Notes under the pieces: model-generated | The model's database searches: none | What the model saw: only the letters and a program-made list of their open reading frames with translations | Told to the model about the DNA's origin: nothing | Translations under genes and position numbers: made by a program | Assembly (NCBI GenBank): GCA_947505565.1 | Contig: CANNLB010000090.1 | Coordinates: 1 to 7,747, forward strand | Direction: 5' to 3' | Origin: Acidobacteriota bacterium | GTDB taxonomy: Bacteria > Acidobacteriota > Terriglobia > Bryobacterales > Bryobacteraceae | DNA: 7,747 nucleotides | Shown here: one piece after another, positions 1-7,200 of the stretch | Numbering within the stretch: position 1 is the stretch's first letter | How the letters are laid out: each line of letters opens with the position of its first letter

Positions 1-847
1 ACCAGAGGACGGTATCGGATTCGACCTGCCAACGCCAACTGCCGACGCCGGCCAGGCGCTGGGCCTCGCGGAGTTCCCATTCGCCGGAGCGGAGGGCGGT
101 GATATCGCGCTGGACGGCGACGTAGTGGGTTATTTGGCAGTTGGGAGCGCGACGGGGTGCGACGGTCCAGTCGACGGTGTAAGGTGAGCCGTCTTTGCGG
201 TAGTTGATCGTTTCTCCGTGGAACTTTGTACCGGACACCATGCAATCACGAAGAGTTTGGACGACGAGCGGGTTGGTGCTGGGGCCCTGAAAGATCCGGG
301 GCGAGCGCCCGAGGACTTCGGCGATCTCGTAGCCGGTCATGGCGGTGAAAGCGGGATTAGCGTAGATAATATGGGGGCCGGGGGCGATGAGTTGGGCGTC
401 GGTGATGACGACCGAATCCTGGACCTGGGCGAGGGCGAGGGCGAGGAGGCTGCTTTGCTGCTCGGCCAAACGCTGGGCGGTGAGGTCTTCGGTGACCATC
501 AGGAGCAGTCTCTGGGCACCGGGTGCGAGGGTGGCGTTGGTTCTGACCCAGCGGAGACTACCATCGGGGTGGATATAACGTTTTTCGATTCGCACGGAGG
601 CTGTGTAGCCCCCGCGAATCGATTCGAGTGTGCTTTTTACGGTGGGGATATCTTCGGGATGGACGAGGTTGAAGCGGTTGCGTTGGCGGAGTTGTTCTAG
701 GGAGTAGCCGGTGATTTGGCAGTAGCCGGGGTTGGCGTGGAGGAAGTTTCCATCGGCATCGCTAACGGAGAGTCCCAATCCGCAGCCCCAGAGGAGAGAG
801 CCGAAAAGGTTTTGGAAATCATCGGGTAGCGACGTTTGGCCGAGCAT
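1..847 (-). CDS. Multi-PAS sensor/signalling protein, N-terminal part (runs off left edge)
   Basis: The minus strand is open from an ATG at 847 to the window edge, giving 282 residues without a stop. I see two complete PAS-PAC units and the start of a third. PAS1 covers about residues 15-125 (core HANPGYCQITGYS, HPDGSLRWVR) and ends in a PAC-like VTEDLTAQRLAEQ. PAS2 covers about 132-255 (YANPAFTAMTGYE, then YRKDGSPY and VQRDITALR). PAS3 begins at about 262 with EAQRLAGVGSWRWQ, as in PAS_3-type domains. No signal peptide or membrane helix is visible, so it is probably a cytoplasmic sensor. PAS arrays like this usually precede a histidine kinase or a GGDEF/EAL output, but that part lies outside the window. 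PAS2 has a LOV-like stretch at residues 180-188 in which the flavin-binding Cys position is Pro, so blue-light photochemistry is unlikely. The start could also be a TTG two codons upstream (853). Family call secure; output domain unknown. Confidence 0.9.
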   Translation of the reverse strand, partial: MLGQTSLPDDFQNLFGSLLWGCGLGLSVSDADGNFLHANPGYCQITGYSLEQLRQRNRFNLVHPEDIPTVKSTLESIRGGYTASVRIEKRYIHPDGSLRWVRTNATLAPGAQRLLLMVTEDLTAQRLAEQQSSLLALALAQVQDSVVITDAQLIAPGPHIIYANPAFTAMTGYEIAEVLGRSPRIFQGPSTNPLVVQTLRDCMVSGTKFHGETINYRKDGSPYTVDWTVAPRRAPNCQITHYVAVQRDITALRSGEWELREAQRLAGVGSWRWQVESDTVLW

Positions 848-860
848 CTGCAATCAAGTT

Positions 861-869
861 CCTCCCCTT
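861..869 (-). promoter_or_regulatory. Ribosome binding site of the PAS protein; bears on start choice
   Basis: On the minus strand this reads AAGGGGAGG, a strong purine-rich Shine-Dalgarno sequence. Its GGAGG core lies 13 bases before the ATG at 847 but only 7 bases before an in-frame TTG at 853-851. A TGA stop at 856-854 lies directly upstream of that TTG, so no earlier start is possible in this frame. Spacing favours TTG; codon preference favours ATG. The two choices differ by two residues. Confidence 0.6.
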
Positions 870-934
870 GGGTATCGACCGCGTGGCAGAATCCAATAGC
901 AGATTCGCTACGGGCGAGTTGAAATCAAGAATGG

Positions 935-1608
935 TCAGAGATTTTGGCAGACGGTGGAGGAGGGTTGGTAGCGGGGTATGACGGGGGAGAATTGGACGCT
1001 GGCAGGGTCGAGGCCGGAGTGGAGGCTTTCGTAGAAGGCGGACAGGGAGCAGGCCGAGGGGGGCATCCGCGGCGGTGGAGTTTGGTGCTGCTGTCCGTAC
1101 GATTCCAGAGGCGGACGGAGGTGAGGAAGGCGGAGGCGCCGAGGTCGACCTGCCAGCACGGTTGAGCCTGGTTGGCAGTGACGACGTTGGCACCGTTTGC
1201 GTCAGTGGAGGACTGGGTGGCGAGTTTGCCTTTGGCGAGAGTGGTTTCACTGGCGACTCCGCCGGGCCAGTGGTGGGGGTGTGCATCTGGATGGGATCGT
1301 CCATGGAGGGAGTACCGGCGGCGGATGTCGAAGGTGGAGGTGGTGCGGGCGTCGACGGTAGAGGCGAGGCCGGCACAGAACATACCGTGAGCGGTGTTGC
1401 TGAGGGAAGTGATTTAGCGGGTGGTGGGATCGTAGACGGCGACGTAGGAAAAGGTTTCTCCGGTGGGGAAGGTGGTGGATCGGGTGGAGGAGTAGATGAC
1501 GATGCGGCCGTCGGAGAGATGGGTGAGGCTCATGGGGACGAAGGGTCAAGCTGTGAGGCCGGTCCACTGGCCGATCTGGCTGGGCTGAGTCGAGGCAAGA
1601 GGAAGCAT
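935..1608 (-). pseudogene. Decayed galactose-oxidase-like (kelch) gene with F5/8 type C domain
   Basis: From an ATG at 1608 one frame reads a short hydrophobic stretch (VLMLPLAS, partly upstream of the ATG), then GQWTGLTA, a TGA (1548-1546), PFVPMSLTHLSDGRIVIYSS, FSYVAVYDPTTR, a TAA (1416-1414), then SNTAHGMFCAGLAS. This matches the first propeller blade of galactose/glyoxal oxidases; the MFC Cys corresponds to the Cys that cross-links to Tyr in fungal galactose oxidase. After a few garbled residues the same frame enters a discoidin-like domain from about 1254 (LAKGKLATQSSTD, CWQVDLGAS, VRLWNRTDSSTKL). The domain continues only in another frame (LSAFYESLHSGLDPASVQ) to a TGA at 935-937. The shift maps near a run of six C at 1063-1058 and fits loss of one base. 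Most of the propeller and the copper-ligand regions are missing. Ancestrally a secreted oxidase; now surely non-functional. Exact borders are uncertain. Confidence 0.75.
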
Positions 1609-1649
1609 CAAGACGGATATAGGAGGACCGGACGATTCAGCCTAGGCAT

Positions 1650-1852
1650 AAAAACGAGACAGGCCGCGGTCCCTCGGTTGCAAGTTTGTCGTTTCGCTTT
1701 TTTTGAAAAACAAAAGTGAGGATCTGGGACGCCAAGCAAGGATCCAGTACCGTAAGCGTCCTGCATGATTTGAGAGAACTCACTTTTGCACAAATTCTGG
1801 CGGAATTTGATCGCCCACATAATGCCATGGGGGTAGAGAGGGGGGGCTTTGG
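1650..1852. other. Intergenic region between oxidase pseudogene and serine hydrolase
   Basis: This stretch of about 200 bases separates the dead oxidase gene from the 3' end of the hydrolase. It includes an A/T-rich patch at about 1690-1716 with T and A runs. I see no GC-rich hairpin followed by a T run, so no intrinsic terminator can be called for the hydrolase. Short open frames on both strands have no recognisable protein content, except for a possible plus-strand remnant listed separately. Confidence 0.5.
1764..1829 (+). pseudogene. Possible remnant of the start of a DUF2007-like gene
   Basis: The plus strand reads DLRELTFAQILAEFDRPHNA in a frame that then runs into the antisense of the hydrolase. 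The core (QILAEFDRP) resembles EILANFNGP near the N-terminus of the disrupted small gene at 3081-3344. At base level about 20 of 27 positions agree without gaps (1791-1817 against 3124-3150, approximate). Both copies point the same way and flank the serine hydrolase gene. This may be a truncated paralogue or a short repeat. The similarity is brief and the opposite strand is also conserved (WxIKxRQNL), so the coding direction here is not settled. Confidence 0.25.
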
Positions 1853-3064
1853 TTATTGCGCGGCTAAGGCGGCGACCACGAGTTCGAGGGTTTTTGGGGA
1901 GGTATCACCGAGGAGTTTTTTATCGGGGGCGGTCCATTTATCGCGGGAGCCGTCGTAGGTGTAAGGGACGGGTAGGCGGGTGAGGGCGGGATCGTATTGG
2001 CCTTCGGTGCCGCCGAGTTTGAAGACGACGAGATCGAGGGAGGGGACGATGAAGATGCCGTGTCCGCCGGCGCCACCTTTCCAGAAGGCGTCTTTGGGGA
2101 GGCCGGTGACGTGGGCGTCGTCGTTCGTGTTGAAGTTGAAGGAGTGGGTGTAGTGGGGGTTGTATCTGACGGCTTGGCCGCAGAGTTTAACGAAGTCGGC
2201 GGGCACGATTTGCTTTGAACCCCAGCGGCCTTGGTGGAGGAGGAGGTAGCCGAAGCGGAGCATGTCGGTGGAACGGACGGCGATGGAGCCGCCGCCGGGT
2301 GTGTGGAGCATACGGCCGTTCGCATCGATGCCGCCTTTCAGTTTGGGGCGGTACATGGCGTAGCCCCAGGTGCCGAAGCCGAGGGGCGTCGTGAGATGTT
2401 TGCGCATGAAATCTTCCATTTCGATGCCGGAGACGTGGCGGACCATGGCGGCGGGGATGTGGCTCGAGGCGGTGGAGTAGGAGTAGCAATCGCCGGGGGC
2501 GCACCAGAGGGTTTGTTTGAGGGCGAAGCCGTCGGTGGTGGAGTAGGGGCCGTTATCTTCGGTGGGGTTTTCCCAGGTTTGGCGTGCACCTTTGACGTAG
2601 ACGGGGTTGGTGCCGCGGATGCCGGCGGCCATGGAGAGGACCTGGCCGAGGGAGATTTGGGCTTTGCGGGGGTCGTTGAGGGGGAAGGCTTCGGCGGGGA
2701 GGAGTTTGGGGGAAAAGATTTTGGTGTCGAGTCCCTGGGGGAAAAGGGCGGGTTTCTGCTTCATGACGATGCCGGTGGCGAGGGAGGTGAAGGCTTTGCC
2801 GGTGGAGGCGAGTTCGGGAAGGGCTTCCCGATGCCCACGGCCGAAGTAGCGTTCGTAGACGAGGTGGCCTTTGTGGACGACGAGGAGGCCGCCGTGTTGG
2901 GTGGTCTTGCCGACGTAGGCGAAGACTTCGTCGAGCTTGGCGGTGAGGGCGGGGTCGGCCTTGGTTCGCCAGCCACCCTTCGCATCGGGGGGAGGGAAGT
3001 AGTCGGCGGCGAGGAGGGAGAGAGTGGAGAGGGCGAGGAGGATTAATAGGCGCACGGCGACCAT
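1853..3064 (-). CDS. Exported serine hydrolase, class C beta-lactamase fold
   Basis: An intact protein of 403 residues. Residues 1-20 form a signal peptide (charged start, LLILLALSTLSLLAA, cleavage likely before DYF), so it acts in the periplasm or outside the cell. The class C beta-lactamase/penicillin-binding fold is shown by the S87-T-G-K90 nucleophile motif in ELASTGKAFTS, a second motif at Tyr196 (SYSTASS), and a GGAGGHG motif at 330-336 in place of the KTG/HTG of classical enzymes, followed by VPSLDLVVFKLGG. SLGQVLSMAAGI (138-149) is also typical of the family. Such proteins include esterases, D-aminopeptidases and penicillin-binding-like enzymes; substrate cannot be read from sequence. 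Length fits the family. The second motif reads Y-S-T rather than Y-S-N. ATG 3064 is chosen because the signal peptide starts there; the upstream Shine-Dalgarno is weak, and a GTG at residue 4 is possible. A 16-base gap separates it from the divergent small gene at 3081. Confidence 0.9.
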   Translation of the reverse strand: MVAVRLLILLALSTLSLLAADYFPPPDAKGGWRTKADPALTAKLDEVFAYVGKTTQHGGLLVVHKGHLVYERYFGRGHREALPELASTGKAFTSLATGIVMKQKPALFPQGLDTKIFSPKLLPAEAFPLNDPRKAQISLGQVLSMAAGIRGTNPVYVKGARQTWENPTEDNGPYSTTDGFALKQTLWCAPGDCYSYSTASSHIPAAMVRHVSGIEMEDFMRKHLTTPLGFGTWGYAMYRPKLKGGIDANGRMLHTPGGGSIAVRSTDMLRFGYLLLHQGRWGSKQIVPADFVKLCGQAVRYNPHYTHSFNFNTNDDAHVTGLPKDAFWKGGAGGHGIFIVPSLDLVVFKLGGTEGQYDPALTRLPVPYTYDGSRDKWTAPDKKLLGDTSPKTLELVVAALAAQ

Positions 3065-3080
3065 GATACTTTAAAGCACG

Positions 3081-3344
3081 ATGAATGGCGAACAACCTAA
3101 TTTGACAAGTGAACTGGATATGGAGATTCTGGCGAATTTTAATGGGCCAAACGGCGAAAGTTAGGCTCGTGCGGTGGAGAGCGTGTTGCGGGCGGTGGGG
3201 ATTGAAGCGGTGGTGGAGGGAGCGATTGGATTTTCGAGTATGCCGTTCAACGTGAGCGTGGCGCTGAACCAAGTGGAGAAAGCGAGGGCGGTGTTGGCGG
3301 CGGCGCTAGAGGCGGGTCCGGAAGAGGGGATTAGTTGGGGGTGA
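3081..3344 (+). pseudogene. Small DUF2007-like protein gene interrupted by an in-frame TAG
   Basis: From ATG 3081 the frame reads MNGEQPNLTSELDMEILA, then NFNGPNGES, then TAG (3162-3164). It continues in the same frame as ARAVESVLRAVGIEAVVEG, FSSMPFNVSVALNQVEKARA and VLAAALEAGPEEGISWG to a TGA at 3342-3344. Read through, it is 87 residues. The layout fits the DUF2007 signal-transducing family: a short N-terminal strand, a helix of the A-x-x-VESVLRAxGIEA type, a strand, and a final QVEKARAVLAAAL helix. Codons after the TAG keep the G-ending usage of the large plus-strand gene, so the 3' half looks recently coding. TAG differs from GAG by one base, and Glu would suit that position. The protein could still be made by restart at GTG 3174 or 3183, but no ribosome binding site is evident. 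Its last 14 bases overlap the isomerase 3' end tail to tail. The family call is moderate, resting on pattern alone. Confidence 0.6.
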
Positions 3345-4257
3345 GCCAGCGGCGCAGCTGGTCGCGGGCGTCACGGAGATATGTCGGCATTTTGAGGGGG
3401 GCGCCACCGATTTCGAGGACTAGCGCACCTGTGTATTTGATGGCGTGAAGTTGGGCGAAGAGGCGGGGGTAGTCGACGAAGCCATGCTGGAGCGGCTTGT
3501 GCTCGACCCAGGTGGCGGGGTCGATGTCGTGGACATGGAGGTGGAAGAGTTTCGGGCCGAGGCGGGAGATGATCTCGAGGGTGGTGTCGTTATACGCCTT
3601 GATGGAGGCGGGTTTGGCCCGGTCCTCCGGCTGGACTTGGGCGATGAGTTCGGCGAAGCGGCCTTGGTGGCCGACGTCGACGGTGGCTCCGACTTGAGGA
3701 TGGTCGACGGCTTGGACGAGACTGACGAAGGCATCGACAGAATTCGGGAAGCCGGTTTCGATGGCGAGGCGGAGGCCGAGTTTATGGACGCGGTCGGCCC
3801 AGCGGCGGATGAGTTCGATGTACTCGGCTTGGCGGGGTGGAAAGGGTTCGCTCGATAGGGTTTGAGGGTGGAGGACGGCGAGGCGGGCGCCGCAATAGGC
3901 GGAGCCTTCTAGGGCGGTGTCGATGGTGTGGATGGCCTTCTGTTTGATGGCGGGGTCGGGGCTGAGCCAATTGAGACCGGTGTAGGGGAGGTGGGTCGAG
4001 ATGAGTTGGAAGGTGCGGAGGGCGCCGCGGAGTTTGCGGCGGTCCGCGGGGGTGAGTTCGTCGAAGCGGAACCCGGGGAAGGCTTTGGGGGTGGGTTCGG
4101 GGCGGCCCATGGGATGGATTTCGATGACGGGGAAATCGAGGCGGCGGATGAGGTCGATGGCTTCGTAAAGGCCGTAGCCTTGGACGGCCGTATTGGCGCC
4201 GAGGAGCCAGGGGCGGGGCGTGGGGGCGAGGAGGGATAGGAGGTGTCGGCGGGTCAT
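3331..4257 (-). CDS. Sugar phosphate isomerase/epimerase-like TIM-barrel protein, Tat-like leader
   Basis: A protein of 308 residues from ATG 4257, of the xylose-isomerase-like / AP-endonuclease-2 TIM-barrel family. Barrel strand ends carry the expected metal and substrate residues: E46-I-H48, H89 (STHLPY), H130 (AVLHPQ), E167 (AIETG), D194-x-x-H197 (VDVGHQGR), H241-x-H243-D244 (FHLHVHDID) and E282 (LVLEIGG). These enzymes isomerise or epimerise sugars or sugar acids using a divalent metal; the substrate here is unknown. The N-terminus MTRRHLLSLLA has a twin-arginine-like motif, common in exported members of this family, but the hydrophobic part is short, so export is only suggested. A longer start at 4311 would add 18 residues without leader character and would overlap the divergent receptor gene, so 4257 is preferred. 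It diverges from the receptor gene across 28 bases. No strong Shine-Dalgarno is seen. Confidence 0.85.
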   Translation of the reverse strand: MTRRHLLSLLAPTPRPWLLGANTAVQGYGLYEAIDLIRRLDFPVIEIHPMGRPEPTPKAFPGFRFDELTPADRRKLRGALRTFQLISTHLPYTGLNWLSPDPAIKQKAIHTIDTALEGSAYCGARLAVLHPQTLSSEPFPPRQAEYIELIRRWADRVHKLGLRLAIETGFPNSVDAFVSLVQAVDHPQVGATVDVGHQGRFAELIAQVQPEDRAKPASIKAYNDTTLEIISRLGPKLFHLHVHDIDPATWVEHKPLQHGFVDYPRLFAQLHAIKYTGALVLEIGGAPLKMPTYLRDARDQLRRWLTPN

Positions 4258-4270
4258 GGTGCTTTGGTGA

Positions 4271-4279
4271 TGATATAAC
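4271..4279 (+). promoter_or_regulatory. Putative extended -10 element of the receptor gene, in a shared divergent region
   Basis: The plus strand reads TGATATAAC, matching the extended -10 pattern TG-N-TATAAT with one mismatch. A start of transcription about 7 bases downstream would fall at or next to the GTG at 4286, implying a leaderless or very short leader mRNA. No clear -35 is visible upstream, where the sequence is already isomerase coding DNA. Read on the minus strand, the same site gives GTTATATCA, containing TATATC, a possible -10 for the isomerase with a leader of under 10 bases. Both promoters would then overlap. This is motif matching only. Confidence 0.4.
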
Positions 4280-4285
4280 GGTTGC

Positions 4286-7200
4286 GTGCGATTTCCCTTT
4301 TCATTTTCCATGATTGCCGTGGCGCTGGTTTGTGCGCCGATGTGGGCGCAGACGGCGTCGATGACGGGCCGGGTGACGGATGCTTCGGGCGGGGTGGTGC
4401 CGGGGGCTGCGGTGACGGTCGTGAACCAGGCGACGGCGCTCGAGACGCGGTCGATTTGTAATGCCGAGGGGTACTACACGGTGTCGCTGTTGCCGCCGGG
4501 AGCGTATCGGTTGGCGGTGGAGAAGTCGGGGTTTAAGCCGATTCGAGAGCGGGATCTGCAACTGGCCGTGGGCCAGGTAGCGCGGTTGGACTACGTGCTG
4601 GCGGTGGGGAGTGTGAACGAGGCGATTGAAGTGAACGCGCGGGCGATTTTGCTGGATTCCGAGACGTCGTCACTGGGGGCGGTGATTGGGAGTAAGCAGG
4701 TGACGGAGTTGCCTTTGCTGGGGCGGAATAGCTACGCGCTGGCGATGCTCGTGCCGGGGGTAAGGCCGTCATCGGGGGTGAATAACTTGGTGATTGATCA
4801 GATCTCGACGGTGTCGTATTCGATCAACGGCCAGCGGTCGAGTTCGAACGAATTTCTGTTAGACGGGGCGCCGAATTCGGCGGCGGCGCAGAACCAGCCG
4901 GTGATCAACCCGAACCCGGACATGGTACAGGAGTTCAAGGTGGAGACGAATAGTTTTTCGGCGGAATTTGGGCGGGCGGCGGGCGGCGTATTCAACGTGG
5001 TGACGCGGAGTGGGTCCAAAGATTTGCACTTTACGTTGTATGAGTTTTTTCGGAATGAAAAGTTGAACGCGAACGACTGGTTTGCGAACCGGGCGGGGCG
5101 GCAGCGGCCACCGTTTAAGTTCAATCAGTTTGGGGGGACGATTGGGGGGCCGGTGCGGATCCCGAAGGTTTATGACGGCCGGAATAAGACGTTCTTCTTC
5201 TTCAACAGTGAGACGGTGCGGTTTGTGCAGGGGATTACGTTTACGGCGTCGTTGCCGGATCCGCGGCAATTGACGGGTGATTTTTCGAATTTGCGGCAGA
5301 CGAACGGGGCGGCGGTGACTTTGTTTGATCCGGCGACGACGGCGTCGGTCGGGACCGGCTTTACGCGGTCCCCGTTTCCGAATAACGTGATTCCGGCGGG
5401 ACGGATTAATCCCGTGGCGAGGAATTTGGCTCGGCTGATGCCGCCGCCGACGGTGTTGGGCGCGAACTACGGTGCGATTAATTACGCGCGGACAGACGGG
5501 AACATTGTGAACAAAGATTCGTTCAGTCCAAGGGTGGACCATAATTTCGGGGACAAGAATCGGCTGTTTTTCCGTTATTCGTACGATGATACGCCGTACC
5601 TGCGGGCACCGGTATATGGGCAGGAGCGGAAGAATATTGCTCCGACGGCGGGTCCGCAGACGTTTACGCGGTGGAATAGTGTGATTGAAGATACACACAT
5701 TGTTTCGCCGACGATGATTGCTACGTTGCGGTATTCAGCGACGCGGCTTGTGAACTTTCGGCGACCGTACTCGGATAACTTTGATCTTGAATCATTGGGG
5801 TTTCCGACCAATTTGCGGCAGGGGATGGTGGATCCGGTATCGCTACCGGCGATTACGATCAATGGGTTGAGCGTGGCGGGGTCGATTCCGAACATCGTCG
5901 TCGGCGGGATCATCGGGGCAACGGATTTAATTCGGTTCGGAAATACGCAGCAGAATTTGCAGGGGGCGGTGACGCGGAACTTTGCCAACCACACGGTAAA
6001 GATGGGCGGGGAGTATCGGGTGATTCAGTTCAACAATTGGCAGACGGGGGATCAGGCGACGAACTTCTCTTTTGGGCCGAATTTCACGCAGGGGCCGAAC
6101 CCGGCGTCGCCGACGGCGAACACGGGCTTGGGATTGGCTACGTTTTTGTTGGGGATTCCCGGGGGTGGGGTGAACCCGGCGCCGGCGTTGGCACAGACGA
6201 ATAAGTATATGGCCGGGTACGTGCAGGACGCTTGGAAGGTGACTCCGAAGTTGACGGTGAATCTGGGGTTTCGCTATGACTTTGAGACGCCGCGAACGGA
6301 CCGGTTTAACCAACTGAGCAATTTTGATTTCGCGGCGCCCTCGCCGTTGAAAGTGACGGGTTTGGATTTGAAGGGGGGTGTGACGTTTCCGGGGGTGAAT
6401 GGTCGGAGCCGATATAACGCGAAGCCGGACCGGAATAATTTTGCACCGCGAGTTGGCATCGCCTGGCGGGTGAATTCGAAGACGGTGATTCGGACGGGCG
6501 GTGGGCTGTTTTATGCGGGGTTGACCGGGTTGGGCGGCAGTACGGGGCCGTTCGGGATCAGTGGTTATCAGGCACCGACGAACATTGTTTCAAGTTTAGA
6601 CGGAGTGACACCGATTGTGTCGTTGAGCAACCCCTTCCCCAACGGTTTTAACAAGCCGACGGGGAGTTCGGCGGGGCTCTCGACGCTGCTAGGGCAGGGG
6701 GTACAGTTCTTCGACTATGGGAACTATACGCCCTATAGCGGACAGTGGAATTTGGGAATTCAGCGGGAGTTACCGGGGAGCGTGTTGTTTGAAGTTAGTT
6801 ATGCGGGGAGTCGGGGTGTGGGGCTGTACGAGAATCGGCAGTGGAACCAACTTGATCCTGGCCAGTTGAGCCAGGGAGACGCGTTGCGGCAGCAGGTGTC
6901 AAATCCGTTTTTTGGGCAGATTGCCGTGGGAGCGCTGGCGAGCCGGACGGTGGCGCGGGCGCAATTGCTACGGCCGTTGCCCCAGTTTGATGGTGTTTCG
7001 TCCCAAAACGCGAGTTGGGCGACGTCGAGCTATCACGCGCTGGAGATGAAGGCGGAGAAGCGGTTTGCGAGCGGGATGAACGTGATGGCTTCGTACACCT
7101 ATTCGAAGACGATGGACTATGGGATTGGGACGTTTGGCGGGGAGACGCTGGGCGGGGGCGGGGTGCAGAACTGGAGCAACTTGGCGGCGGAATGGAGTTC

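Noticed and set aside
218..700. Plus-strand open frame of 160 codons over the PAS protein
   Set aside because: The minus strand here encodes unmistakable PAS-PAC domains; the plus-strand product is Gly/Glu-rich with no recognisable pattern.
819..1376. Minus-strand open frame of 185 codons across the oxidase relic
   Set aside because: It is Pro/Ser-rich out-of-frame translation; the recognisable oxidase and discoidin residues lie in other frames, and it overlaps the PAS gene start.
1690..1716. A/T-rich patch with T and A runs as an intrinsic terminator
   Set aside because: The T run and A run could pair only weakly, and there is no GC-rich stem next to a T tract in either direction.
1075..1719. 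Plus-strand open frame of 214 codons
   Set aside because: Low-complexity Gly/Glu/Val product antisense to the oxidase relic; no domain-like pattern.
2231..3046. Long plus-strand open frame (271 codons) antisense to the serine hydrolase
   Set aside because: Its translation is low-complexity Gly/Glu/Val-rich, a by-product of the G-rich strand and C-ending codons of the real minus-strand gene, which has clear catalytic motifs and a signal peptide.
3102..3107. TTGACA on the plus strand as a -35 promoter box
   Set aside because: It lies inside the small DUF2007-like frame, and no convincing -10 follows at 16-18 bases (GATTCT only).
3445..3858. Plus-strand open frame antisense to the isomerase
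   Set aside because: Shadow of the real gene, whose TIM-barrel metal-site residues are all on the minus strand.
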